Under the pieces are notes generated by a model. The model ran no database searches and was not told the origin of the DNA. It saw only the letters and a list, made by a program, of their open reading frames with translations. From NCBI RefSeq assembly GCF_009730915.1, contig NC_052479.1:62001-126000 (forward strand): a DNA stretch of 64,000 nucleotides, read 5' to 3'. Shown here in pieces: positions 27,570 through 40,251 of the stretch (positions are counted from its first letter, which is position 1; every line of letters begins with the position of its first letter). The translations under genes and the position numbers were made by a program. Origin of the DNA: Dioscorea cayenensis subsp. rotundata. Taxonomy: Eukaryota; Streptophyta; Magnoliopsida; Dioscoreales; Dioscoreaceae.

Positions 27570-29332
27570 TGTGCTCGGGTCTCAGAACTTCAGTGCAGAA
27601 TAAAAAAAAAAGAATTTTTTTTTTTTTTGGCTTCTCTTGACCAGGAAATGGAATAGGGGAGTGAATGGATTAAATAGTTATAAATGCAAATATTACCGGT
27701 GTACTAACAAAGGAATAAGGTTTCCATTTCAGAGAGATATGCATGCAATGAGACTGTCATAAGAGGAAAAATAAAATTAAAAAAAAAAGTAAAAAAGGTG
27801 GCGCCTTTGGAGATTGGGAAGAGTATCTTCAAAGACCGAAGAGCTTTATTTAAGGGCTCGCGTCAATGATTCTTGCGACTTTGACAAGGGAAGCATGATT
27901 CTCTGGAGCTTAGTGGGATTATCTCACATATGCGTTTCACGGTGATGTCTTTCGGAATCTGCCGAAGAAGAAGAAGAAGAAGAAGAAGAAGATTGTTTGG
28001 GGGTTTTGATTTGGTCCCTTGATAAATAGAGCTTTGAGTGCGAGTTTTGCATCCAAAACTGGCGGACCAGAACCGGTTAAATGTTGGGCTCAGACGTTTA
28101 AATTAATGGTGTGAGTCTCTTGAGTCTGACATTTATGGCACTCACGACTCACAGCCCTTGTGTTAAATGTTCTTCAACTACCGCCAATATATTTATATTT
28201 TTACCATCTTTTTCTTATCATGTTTAATGCTGCTTTTGTCTAATGTATTATGTATATATATATATATATATATAATAATATATTTATCTAAAAGTTTTAG
28301 CGATCAATGGCTCAGGGATTAAACAAGCCTATGTAATTTAAGGAATGATGGAAATTTTTTTGGGAAAACTCCATCTATTTTAGTGTTCATGATTGGGGGG
28401 ACCGATTTCCGATATGTTTTGATTTTTAATAAGACCTCATACGTTTAGTCAACACTCGTGACAAATTGATAGGTGTGAAATGTCTGATGTTTCTTTGACA
28501 TCGTTTTCATTCATGAAAATTATGAATCACATGTACTGAGTTAGTTATCATATCAATGTGAGTATTATATAAGTGATTTTTGTTGTAGTGTGGACAAACA
28601 AAAAAAAAATTGAATACAAGGTGGTGAGGCATAGCTCTTGCCTTAAGATGGATGTGGATAAGAAGATTTTGAATTTTCAAATATAAATATGTTTATCTTA
28701 GTTTTTGGCTCTCTGGCTAAAAAGCAACATTTTGGTTCATTTGACTAGTTCAAGTTACCAAAATGTTAAAAACCTAACTCTTAACAAATACAGTCTAAAT
28801 CAAGTAAAACGGCAATCACTCGTCTAGGGCCCTCGGTCAGACGACATACATAAAATTTTAGTTGTCCCTTGCTAAATAATTTGATTGGCTAGGAGTTTAA
28901 GAGAATTCATGGGATTGTCGAATTCCTATATATAGCAATGGTGTGTTTAATATGCAAAAAAATTATAGACAAGCAACACAATATCTCATGTTCCACATAA
29001 AAGGTTGCCTAAATGTTATACAAAATTGTTAAAAATCTTTTTCCATTACAACTATGCTATAGATTTTTAAATAAGAAACATCAAAACCAAATAACAATTT
29101 TGCTCATAGTTTAAAAAAATCATAACACCTAATAATTTTTTGGGAAAATTACTGTTCACCGTTCAAGAATTTCAAAACTTCCCAAACATCCCCTGTGAGT
29201 TTTGAATACCTCAGACAACCCTTCCTTTATTGTTTCATTTCTTTTTTGCCCCATGCATTATGAAATTTCATCATTGCCCTTAAACCTTTTTGCATACATT
29301 TTTTCATTCTTTTTACATTCTTTTTTACATAT

Positions 29333-30350
29333 ACTCATTTTTTAAACAGAGAGTTCATTTTTTAAAGAGATAGCTCATTTTTTTAAACAGAAACCTTATT
29401 TTTTAAACAGAAAACTCATTTTTTTAAACAGAAACATTAATATTTAAACAGAAAAACTAATATTTACATGACAAATTAATCCTGGGTATAAAAACCAATT
29501 AATCGTGGCCACTTGTACATATTTAAATAGAAAAAAGATATTTAAGCATTTTTTTAAACGTAAACGCAATATATTAAACAGAAACATCGATAGTTAAACA
29601 AAGACAACCAAGCATAAAGATGGTCGTTTTTTATTATATGGAGATAACGATATTTACATTAAAAATCTAATAAGTTTGTGGGAAAAATTTTAGGTTAGCA
29701 TGATTACATTATAACTACAAACAAGCTTATAACTACAAATAAAAGAATTTAGGTTAGCATGAAGAGTAATGCATGTACTCATTTCTAAAATAGAGAATTC
29801 ATTTCTTAAACAAAGAACTCATTTCTTAAACAGAGAGCTCATTTCTTAAACAGAAGCCTCATTTTTTTAAACAGAAAACTCATTTTTTTTAAACAGAAAC
29901 ATTGATATTTAAACAGAAAAATCAATATTTACATGACAAATTAATTATTGGTATAAAAACCAATTAATCTTGGCCACTCGTACATATTTAAATAGAAACA
30001 ACGATATTTAAAAACTTTTTTAAACATAAACGCAATATATTAAACAGAAACATCAATAGTTAAACAAAGACAAATAAGCATAAAGATGACCGTTCTTTAT
30101 TATATGGAGATAACGATATTTACATTAAAAATTTAATAAGTTTGTGGGAAAAAATTTAGGTTAGCATGATTACATTATAACTACAAGCAAACTTATAACT
30201 ACAAACAAAAGAATTTAGGTTATCATAAAGAGTAACGCATGTACTCATTTCTTAAACAGAAAACTTATTTTTTAAACAGAACCTCATATTTTAAATAGAA
30301 ACCTCATATTTTAAACAGAAGACTCATGTTTTAAATAGAAACTCATTGCA
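29333..30350. repeat. Tandem duplication (period about 465 bp) made of short TTTTTAAACAGA units
   Basis: Two diverged copies, 29333-29776 and 29777-30242, are followed by a partial third. Shared landmarks include acatgacaaattaat at about 29467 and 29932, ggccacttgtacatatttaa against ggccactcgtacatatttaa, and taggttagcatgattacatt. Each copy opens with several 16-20 bp units of the form ctcattttttaaacagaaa, so the array has two repeat levels. No open frame and no recognised transposon domain was found. Confidence 0.85.
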
Positions 30351-31109
30351 CCAAAGGGCATTATAGTCAAATCTTGTCACACTTGCCACAACTTCCCACG
30401 CAAGGGATAATTTTGTCAAAAAAATTCCAAATTAATTCTATCAATCACTGTTAGATGCTTGGTGTTTAAAAAATCATTGTATTCAAAAGGAATGGGTTTT
30501 TATGGATATTCAAATTTAGGGGGAGAATCTGTGCATATTGCAAACTTTGGGGGTGTTTTTAGCAATTTCCACTATTTTTTTTAAAGGACACAAACATAAT
30601 TCTAAATTATTTTTAATAGATAATAATGGAAAAATATTTTAAACATCATCAACAAAATTCATGCTATTTTTTTAATAAATATAGTTTGAAATTTTATTAA
30701 TTAATAAACCATATTAAATACTATTTTGTGAAATCAATTTAAAGCGTTGTCCATTGTGAGAATTGTGAACCATCCACTATTTTTATAAATTAGTTAAATT
30801 CCCTCAGTCCACATTAGATTTTTTAAAAAAATATTTTGAATGTTTTAAAACAAAATTAATATTATATATAAACACGCAATGAAAATTTTAATACTATAAT
30901 AATTAAATAATTTTTGTTAGTATTGAAAAGTTTTATGGATATTTATTAAGCAACAAATAAATATAATTATATTTAATATAAAAAAATTACATATAATAAA
31001 AAATATCTATATTTGTTTTTTTAAAATATTCTGGACATAGTAAATCAAGGTTTTTTTTTTGAAAAAAAAAAGTGGACGATAGATAATCAAGTTAAATTTT
31101 CCTATGGTT

Positions 31110-32412
31110 ATATATAGGTTTTTTTTAAAATATTACAAAAAAAAATATTTACTAAATTACGCATGTTTGGGATTATTTACCAAAATACACAGGTCGGTGG
31201 AAAACGGTAAAATTTTCCCCATTTTTAGCATTTTTTTAATTTTTTTTATTTTAAAATATAGAAAACGGGAGAGTTTCATTTTTTTAATTAAAAAATTATG
31301 AAAACGGGAGAAACTCTCCAGTTTTCAAAATTTTTTAAATTTTTTTAATAAAAAAAAGGAAACCGGGAGAGACGGGAGTTACTCTCCTGTTTTCTTTTTT
31401 TTTTTATTAAAAAAACTGATGTAGTTACTGGCTGTTATCTTAAAAGAATTCTTTGTATATAATTAATTTTTTAATTAAAAAATAATGGTTGATATATATA
31501 TATGTATATATATATTAACCTTTTATTTAAAAAAAAACTATGAATATCGAAAAATATTAGAAATAAAATGGTCAAAGTTGCACCGGTAATTAATTAATAC
31601 AAAATAGGATGATTAAATCTACAACAGTAAGTAGTTAGTATAAAGTAAGACGGTCAAACCTACACCGTTAGTAATTAGCACAAAGTAGGACTGTCAAACC
31701 TGCACTGGTTAATAATTACCACAAAGTATGACAATGAAAAGTGCAATGGTCAGTACTAAGCACCGGTCAGTATTTAGCACAAAGTAAGTCGGTTAAACCC
31801 TCGCCGATCGATGAATGGTATAAAAGTAGTTTGAGTCAAACTTTGTGCTAAGATCTTGACCGGGTCTTAGATCTTGACCGATCTGCACTTTTCATTGTCC
31901 TACTTTTGTGGTAATTATTAACCGGTCAGGAGTTTAATGATCCCTAGTTTGTGCTAATTACTAACGGTGTAGGTTTGACTGTCCTATTTTATACTAACTA
32001 CTTATCGTTGTAGATTTAACCATCATATTTTGTATTAATTAATTACCGGTGCAACTTTGACCATTTTATTTCTATGAGATTCATAGTTTTTTTTAAAATA
32101 AAAGGTTAATATATATATATCAACCATTATTTTTTAATTAAAAAATTAATTATATAAAAAGAATTCTTTTAAGATAACAACCAGCAACTATATCAGTTTT
32201 TTTTTTTAAAAAAAAAAAGGAAAACAGGAGAGTATTAAAAAATTTTAAAAAATTATGAAAACGGGAGAAACTTTCCTCTTTTTTATATTTTAAAATAAAA
32301 AAATAAAAAAAAATTGAAAAGGGGAAATTTTACCGTTTTCCACCAACCAAACATGGGTAATTTAGTAAAAAAAAAATTTTAATATATTTTTTAAAAAAAC
32401 CTTATATATATA
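31110..32412. mobile_element. 1.3 kb foldback (long inverted repeat) element
   Basis: The left arm (about 31110-31790) and right arm (about 31835-32412) are imperfect reverse complements nearly along their length. Matching pairs include atatataggtttttttt (31110) with aaaaaaaccttatatata (near 32393-32410), ggtggaaaacggtaaaattt (31196) with aaattttaccgttttccacc (32325), and acaatgaaaagtgca (31730) with tgcacttttcattgt (31886). It has no coding capacity, so it is a non-autonomous foldback or MULE-like element, or an inverted duplication. Repeated cgggaga motifs sit in both outer arms. A clear target duplication could not be identified because the flanks are TA-rich. Confidence 0.8.
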
Positions 32413-32682
32413 ATAATTTTTTAAATGGGGGGCGCTGGCGCGCCAATGGCAATCCATGAATAATAATAATAATAATAATAATTCATTATTAAATTTATTA
32501 CTTTTCCAATTTGAAATGGTCGAACCCTAAAAATGAAAAGGGATCCGAAACGAAATTGATCCCACCCTGAATTGAATTGAATTGAATTGAATCGAATCAT
32601 CCCGACTCAAAAGAAGCAGGCAACTTCGAAGGGTCCCCAAAACCCCAGCAAAGCCTCTTCTTCCTCCTCGCGAGTGGCGACC

Positions 32683-35600
32683 ATGGCGTCGTCCTTCTCA
32701 TTCAACCCCTCCTCCTCTTCATCCTCTTCCTCGTCCCAGTCCCAGCAATCATCCTTCTCATTCTCCTTTGGCTCCTCTTCCTCTATCACCACATCATCCT
32801 CTTCTCCATTCTCCTTCGGATCCACAAACTCCTCATCTCCTTCCTTCTCCTTCGGATCCACTGCTTCACTGCCCTCATCATCCTCCGCTCCATTCGCCTC
32901 GCCATCTCCTTTGACCACCACCGGCTTATCCTTTGGGGCTCCTTCTCCTCCTCTCTTTGGCGCATCAACAAACCCTAGTTCTTCTGCTCCCAAACCCTTC
33001 CCCTTCTCCCTCGCAGGTACCTCGTCCTCCACCACCATGGCCGTCTCAACATTATCGACCGCACCTTCATCCACTCCCATCCCGCCTTTTGGTTCAACAC
33101 CGTCTCCAGCTCCGTTCGGATTCGGAGCAGGGTCTTCGGGCACTGCGTCTTCATCTCCACTATTTGGAACATCGGGGTTCTCCTCCTCATCTGCCGCAGC
33201 TTCATTATTCTCTGGTTCAACATTGTTCACCGGAAGCGCCGCCTCGTCGGTTTCCGCGACTACGGCAACAACTACTCCACCACTCCCCTCCTTCTCTTCA
33301 TTTCAAGCTTCTTCTTCATCGGCCAATACCACCACGCCTGCGTTCCCTTCCTTTTCGACTCCGAGTTCTCCTGGATTCCCATCACTGTTCTCAGCTTCTT
33401 CTTCTTCTTCTTCCGCTTCTTCTCTATCCTCTTCATCTGCTTCCGCTGCGCCATCCTTCGCCTTTGGAACTGGCTTCTCCCTCTCAAAGAGCACCGCTTC
33501 ATCATCACCCCCAACATTCGCTACGTCCTCTTCGTCTTCGGCCACAACCTCCGTCTCTTTGTCAGCAACACCTATATTTGCCACCACGGCTACCCCTTCG
33601 CCAGCATCAGCCCCAAGCGGCATAACATCGGTAGCTCCGCCTTCTGATGGACAGTCCGCTGCCAGACCGTCATCCACTTTAGCGTCTGGAACCTCAGAAT
33701 CTTCCGCCCCCAACTTCTCATTCGCGTTTGGTTTTGCTCCCTCCTCCGCTACCACAGCATTGTCTAGCACCGGAGCAGCGAAATCGTCTTCTTCATTCGC
33801 TTTCGCTGACGCTACTGGTGTTGCGGCCTCCTCCGCCGCTGCAGGATTGTCTAGCACTGGAACAGCAAGACCGTTTTCCTTTTCATTTGCCGGTTCTTCT
33901 TCAACACAGTCTGTTTCCACAGCACCGGCAGCTGCTGCTTCTAGTGTTCCTGCATCAGGAACAACTGCTGCCCCAACGGGTTCACCCCTTACCGTGACAA
34001 CTTCACAAGCCGCCCCTACTTCTAGTAGTGCATCCACCATGTCAACGGCTGCCCTGTCATTCCCGGCTTTTGGGGTGGGTTTATCACCATCGACAACAGC
34101 ACCACCTGCAATCCCTGCTGCTAGTGCCGTTCCAAGTTTTTCAACGCCTGCATTGGCTGCCTCAACAGTGTCGCCTCTTTTTTCATCTGCAGCACAATCA
34201 ACATCTGCTCCGACATTTGGTGAGTTTACTGATGCTTAGCAACTTCTGAGATTCATGATGTTAAGCAATTTGGTGTTCCTCTGTGAAAATATTGTTAATA
34301 AATGACCTTAACATTAACTATCTTTCAGCAAATTTTTTCAAATGGTTCTTGTTTTTTTTTCAATAACTGCCCTTTTTCTGTTTGATTGGCAAACACATGA
34401 TTGGGGGCACAAAAACATTTCAAAAATTTATGTTCTCTAGAATTCTTCATTAACAGTTGGTTGCTATATGACATCCTTCATTTGCAATAGCTCATGTGGG
34501 ATTGTGCTTATTTCATGCCATGATATGTTTTTCAATTAACATGACGTACCCCACTGTTCAATTCCATTCTAGTAGAGAAAAGTTCATCGATTGTTGAAGA
34601 TCACAAATCTTGATAATTTTAGATATACTCTGATAAGAATCTTGATGCATTGTCTTTACTATAATTTACATCGCATAGCTTGGAGCCTTGGGCTGAAGTT
34701 GTCTTTGAGAAGAATAGATATGATATTAGAACTCCCTTCATTTTGCCAGTATTATCACCTGGAGGTTGAGAATATATTATCGTTTGAATTAATTACAGTT
34801 AATCGAATATTTCTAATTTATCAAGTAGCTGTTTTTGACTTTGACAAATGTGTTTTTTGATATAGGTGTAACTCCTGCTGCATCTGTGGGTTTGTCAGCT
34901 TCTGCTTCCACCACAAGTCAGACATTATCTTCTGCAATTGGAGCTAGTACTAGCGGGTTCGTCAAGCTTCTCATGAACTATCTGCATTCAAAATTTTGCT
35001 GATTGTAAAATATCAGTTCCAAATTTGACATCTGATGGACTTTATGTTTTTACCAATTTTCTTAACCTAGAACTAGTACAACTTCAAGCAGTTTCGTGGC
35101 ATCGCAAGGTCCTAAATTACCATCAGAAATCGCAGGGAAAACTGTTGAGGAGGTAACTGTCTGCGTGGAAGTCCATAATGATGAAAATTTTTGCCTAGAG
35201 TGTACTTGTTTCTAAAGTGTTTTAGATGGTGCATCATTTACTATTCTTTGTTATACATTGTTTGCAGGAACCGCTTCTCAAACTTCCATCAAACTTCCAT
35301 CAATTCAGTTAGTTAACTCTATTCATTTCTTATTATTTTGAATTACAGATTATCAAAGACTGGAATGCTGAATTGCAGGATCGTGCTGCTAAGTTTCGGA
35401 AGCAGGCTACTGCAATAGCCGAATGGGATAGAAGGATCTTACAAAATCGTGACATTCTTATCAGGCTTGAGGTTTTCTTCTCATGTCATTTCTTTATTAA
35501 ACAAGAGCAGAAATCACATTATGGTTGCTAATATGAAAGAAGTTTGTTTGATTCTTTGTATATAATTAGGGAAGTGAAACTCTTAGTATCTTGGTTTTCT

Positions 35601-38527
35601 CATTGTGGTTGCAGACTTAGAAACTCAAAAAATTTCATGTTGCATCTGTACTTCTAGTATGTTGAACCCTTCTAACACTTATGTCATCAATGTGGATAGC
35701 AAATTTGTTAAGTTATACGATAAATCTGCTTCATTATTGCAAACTTCTTTTTTATTTGTTATTGTTATTTATTTTTTTGAGGCTTATATTTTTGCATCTT
35801 AGCTTCCATTATGATAATTTTGTTGTAGTTTCTTCTAGTTCATGCCTTTTTAATGCTTTGCTTCCATCTTGTCATTTTGATTTTCTCCAATGTTTATGTT
35901 GTCACTTTCTAGGCTGAGGTAGCAAAAGTTGTTGAGTCACAGACTATCTTGGAGCGACAGCTTGAGCTAATCGAAACTCATCAAAAAGAGGTATACCTCA
36001 AAGCTTGCTATTTTCTTCCGGTGAAATTCAGAACAGATGTAAGTATTGTCACGTGATTGCGTTCATGTTAAAGAGTTCGATTTTATCTATGGTCAAAAAC
36101 CCTAGATAGTAAATTAAAAGTGGGTACGTTAGACTTGGTTAGAAGTTCCAAATATTACTTTTCACATAATTTTTTGTCTCTTTTCATCATAATAATGAAC
36201 AATTGATCTTGCTTGATAGGCAGCATATATCAGAGTGAAATATGTTTTAGCATTCATCTGAATTAGTCATGTATACCATATAGGTGGTTGATGCGATGTG
36301 TGTAAGCACCGCTAGTTCTTTTTCTTTGAATCAAAACACGAAAATTGTATTTTCTGATGTTCAGGATACCCTATCATTGTCTGGCTCCAGGAATTATGCT
36401 TTCAATAGTTCTCCGATGCCTATGAGCTACAATGAAGTAGTAATTGGTTATTAAAAACATTATAGATTGGGGCCGTCTTCCATGCGGTGATTCTCACTTC
36501 TATGAGTTAATTTCATGTAATGGCAACAATGATTTTTAAGAACTCTACTGTTGTTGACACTTTTTGGCAGGTTGATAAGGCTTTGAAGAGTATGGAGGAA
36601 GAAGCCGAGCGTATTTACAAGGAGGAGCGCGGCTTACTTCTTGCAGATGAGGCAGTGGCTGTAAGAGACAAAATGTTAGTGCCTCAAGATTCCTCTAACG
36701 CAATCTCAACTATTCCATTTCCTTTCTTTTATTTCTCTTGTTTCTTTTTTCTTTTGGTCGGGATACCGGAAATAGATGATGTCATTTTACCTTCACATGT
36801 GCATATATCTAATAGAACAACCGCAATCTACGTGAGAAACTGTGCAAGTCAAGTTGAATTGAGCAACTATAGTTTATCTCCTGTACTTCTTGCTCTTAAC
36901 TAGCCATATATGATGTTGTTATATGTGTTAGTTTTTACTCATGGTAATTGTTAAAATTCTGACTCTGCATTAAGTTTCTAAAGTTTGGCTTCTAATTTTT
37001 TGTGTTTTCATAGTGTGTATCTTTTTACTAATAAATGTATGAGAAAGAATTTCAGTACTCAGGATTATTAAAACACTATGAAGTTATAGGGAGAAATGTA
37101 AATGACATGAAAATTAAGTCATCCATGTTTTTCTGGTATGTTTGTCCTATTATTTTTATGAAAATGATGTGACATTCCTATCCGGTCTCCTGTCAAGTGA
37201 AATTAACTTCAATCCTGTAGTGGTTTTGGACATTTTGTCGATCTTAACTTATATGCTTAAGCTTTGTAAATTGTGTAACAATGTTTTGTAATCATTGGAT
37301 ATGCTGGCAATCAGGTATGAACAGGCAGAGTACATTGAGCAGGAAATGGAAAAGATGGTTGAGCAGATAAAATCAATTATACAAACTCTAAATGCTAATC
37401 AGGTACCACTATGCATAGTTTCTTTTTGTGGGAGTAGAATGTTTTCTTTAATTTCTACAGCTCATTGTGTTCAGCTAAATCTGTGTTCTAAACAGGGAGG
37501 TGATCTTGCTTTGGTCGAGAGTATGACTCCAATCGATGTTGCTGTCCGGATACTTAATAATCAGCTCAGCTCACTGATGTGGTTAGATGAAAAGGTCAGT
37601 ACTACAAATTTTTCTTTTATCTTTTTGGTTTGTGTTTTGCTTTTACTTTCCATTGCCATATTTGCCTCATCCTTATTCTTATTATGCAAGGGTTAACTAT
37701 ATATGGCCTGTGATTTTTAATAATCAGCTTAGTTTTTAATGTGGTTAGATGAAAGGGACAGGGTTGCCAAATTCTTATTGGGTTATTTGTTGTATTTGTT
37801 TTCTAATCTGTATGATCATTCCTCATAATATGCAAGTGCTAAATATCTATTGCCCTTCCTAAAAGGCCAGCCATTCTTTACAATGTCATTCCTGTGGTGT
37901 GCACATGTCTAAACCATTTTGTCAAGATTTATTGGTTGGAAGCCAATTCCCACACCAGTACAGAGGGAAGTTTTTTTGTGATTTCACGACTAGTTGTAAA
38001 TCTGCTCGCCGATTTGCTATATTCGGTTTTTAACAGCCTGCCATTTTTTTGGGTTTGTTGATTGTGGGAATCGCATTAGCTCTTGCATGTTGTTTGTGTT
38101 ATTTATGAAACAGTCTTTGTTGTTTTTCATGTTCTGTATGATGGAGCAGTATTGATTAATATTGATTATTATTGATTATAACTACCTTGCAGAAGAAATC
38201 TTGTCATTGACTAATTTAATATTATCCTTTTAGCATTTAGTCCCCTGGCCTTGCTTTGATGCTCGTTGCTCTCTTGTTTTGCATCAAGGGCTCTGCTATC
38301 TTTGACTTTCCCTTGATTACTGATTAGCAAACTTAATCACTGAAGCTGAATAGTTTTCTTGGTCATATAACTGGCCTTGACGTCATTATGTGTGTTTCCA
38401 GTGTACTTATGTCAAAGCTTTTGGTGTCTTTCAGGCTAATGAATTCTCAAACCGTATCCAAGAATTGGCCAACCGCGGCACCCCATTAAGTCAGAACACA
38501 CAAGGAACCAAGTTCTGGTTGCATTGA
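32683..38527 (+). CDS. NUP62: Nucleoporin NUP62 (Nsp1 family)
   Basis: Nine exons: 32683-34219, 34866-34956, 35071-35152, 35349-35471, 35913-35990, 36571-36674, 37315-37402, 37496-37594 and 38435-38527; together 764 residues. It is a central-channel nucleoporin. Exon 1 (512 residues) is the disordered FG domain, rich in Ser/Pro/Ala with FSFG, FGS and similar repeats that bind transport receptors. From about residue 571 the Nsp1_C coiled coil follows: KLPSEIAGKTVEEIIKDWNA, FRKQATAIAEWDRRILQNRD, LERQLELIETHQKEVDKALK and VRILNNQLSSLMWLDEK. This part pairs with NUP54 and NUP58 in the channel complex. The frame is open upstream of the ATG but begins only with TTG. ATG 32683 has a good context (gcgaccATGGcg) and opens the FG domain (MASSFSF). 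Confidence 0.94.
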
Positions 38528-40251
38528 TGGATTCAAGTGGCACAAGTGAATCAAACTTTGTGCTAGCAAGTGTGGAAAATTTTGGTACAAGTTGAGATAG
38601 AGATGAACTAGGGGTTCTCTGGTCCCAGCTAACTGGGGTAATGAAACTGATTGCAGTGCCAAGTATTTGTGTTACTATGACTAGTGATAAAAAAATGTCT
38701 GCTTGCAAGCTTATGCACCAGCTATTTGACCGTAATATGAAATATTACTTGGGGAAGCATTGCTTTAATGTTTCTTTAATTTTTATTTTCAGCTGCTCAG
38801 TATCATTTTTTTAAAAAAAAAAAAAATGAATGAACCACAAATATATTAAGCTGCTCAGGATCATTTTTGAACCTCACAATCTGCTGTTTTTGTGTTGTTT
38901 TTAATTCTATCATAAAAAACTCTTATCCCTTGTAACAGCAGAAACTTTTCAACTTGCCATTTTTGTCCAATGGATTCCCTGTTTGATTCAATCATCCATT
39001 GCAACAGTGAATTCTGTGTTCTTTTCCAAACATTCTCTCTCCTGTTTTGTACATAGATCCTCTTATTATAAACTGATTTTGTTTGTGTGTGGGATTCACA
39101 GTATGTTTGTTCTACATACTTGTCTAAAGCAGTGTACAACCTAACCTAGTAAAGTTTCACCATTTTTCAGCAGCTTCAGATCATCTTGATGAATATCACT
39201 GCACAGGGCCCCTTCTGCGGCCACTCGTTGTATGGTAATTCACACTTTTCAAGCTGTTTTAAATGCTATGCCACATGACCTGTACTAAGGTGCGCAGTTA
39301 AACAATGCTATCCAACCTGGATGGATTAAGAATGTGTAATTAATACTGCAAAATCTCTTCACTGTTTCTACAATAAATGAATTTTTTTAAAAAAAAACAC
39401 AATCTTCACTTCCGAAGGGAATCTGTAATTAAATCTTAGCAAGGACAAATTTATTATGTATCTATATATAAATATATATGATTTATGATGATACAGAAGG
39501 AAAACTTAAAGATATGAGCTAGGTGTGGAAGAGTTGAAAGAAAAGACTTGATTCATGTGTACCATTGCTTCATGTCACGTGATGGTTAGTACTGAGCAGT
39601 GCAGCGCGAGGAAGGAAGAGGGGAAAAAAAGCACAAGAAACTGAAAGAATGCTTTTGCTACACTTGCAACAACATGGAGGCCATGTGCACAAGAGAATCT
39701 AATCACAAGGGAATCAAATTGATCCACGTCGTCGCGCCGACAAAGCAAAGCTTGCTCGCTCGTTCGTTCGTTTTCATTCAAACTCATTAAAGAGAAAGCA
39801 TGCTCGCACTTATGACAACCATGTTAATTATAATGATAAGTTTTTTTTTAATCATGGTTCATGCATTAACTAATTGAGCAAAGGACATGGTGGTAATATA
39901 TAGTAAACAGCTAGCATTAGCAAACAATATTTCAGGAAAACCCTATATATACTTTTTTGACAAGCATTAAGGAATTACAGTACACAATCAAAGCTTAAAT
40001 AAAATAGTTTTTTTTTTAAAAAAAAAAAGATATCTCAAAAGAACCCAAAATGCAAGCAATAAGCAGATGATAAGCTTTTTTTCCCTTTTCTGATGAAGCT
40101 CTCCCCCTTTTCAGTTTCTTTAACTTGTGACGGAAGGGCAGCAACATACATTCCTTGTAGTTGTCCTTGTTATCTTAGCGGTTGAGATGATGATGATGAT
40201 AACGAAGAAGAAGATAATGGTTGATGATCGGAATCATGATTGATTAATTAA
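38528..40251. other. Convergent region between NUP62 and AUX1
   Basis: This contains the 3' UTRs of NUP62 (+) and the auxin carrier (-), oligo(A) tracts near 38815 and 39390 and short TA runs. No supportable exon was found. Confidence 0.6.

Larger units (their letters stand above)
27570..32682. other. Repeat-rich intergenic region
   Basis: This stretch runs from the ASA start codon (promoter to the right, including a (GAA)n run near 27965-27991) to the NUP62 start codon. It is very AT-rich. It contains a (TA)n tract near 28254, a two-copy 465-bp tandem duplication (29333-30350), a foldback element (31110-32412), an (AAT)n tract at 32457-32481 and a short gaatt repeat just upstream of NUP62. 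There is no supportable gene. Confidence 0.7.

Noticed and set aside
32587-32682. N-terminal extension of NUP62 starting with TTG
   Set aside because: There is no ATG in this stretch. The ATG at 32683 has a strong context and begins the FG domain.
32607-33230. Long acidic open frame of 207 residues on the minus strand
   Set aside because: It is the antisense of the NUP62 FG/Ser-rich exon. Simple TCN-rich coding sequence leaves the opposite strand open, and the Glu/Asp-rich product is an artefact.
33303-34040. Minus-strand open frame of 245 residues
   Set aside because: Also antisense to NUP62 exon 1; there is no family resemblance and no independent start context.
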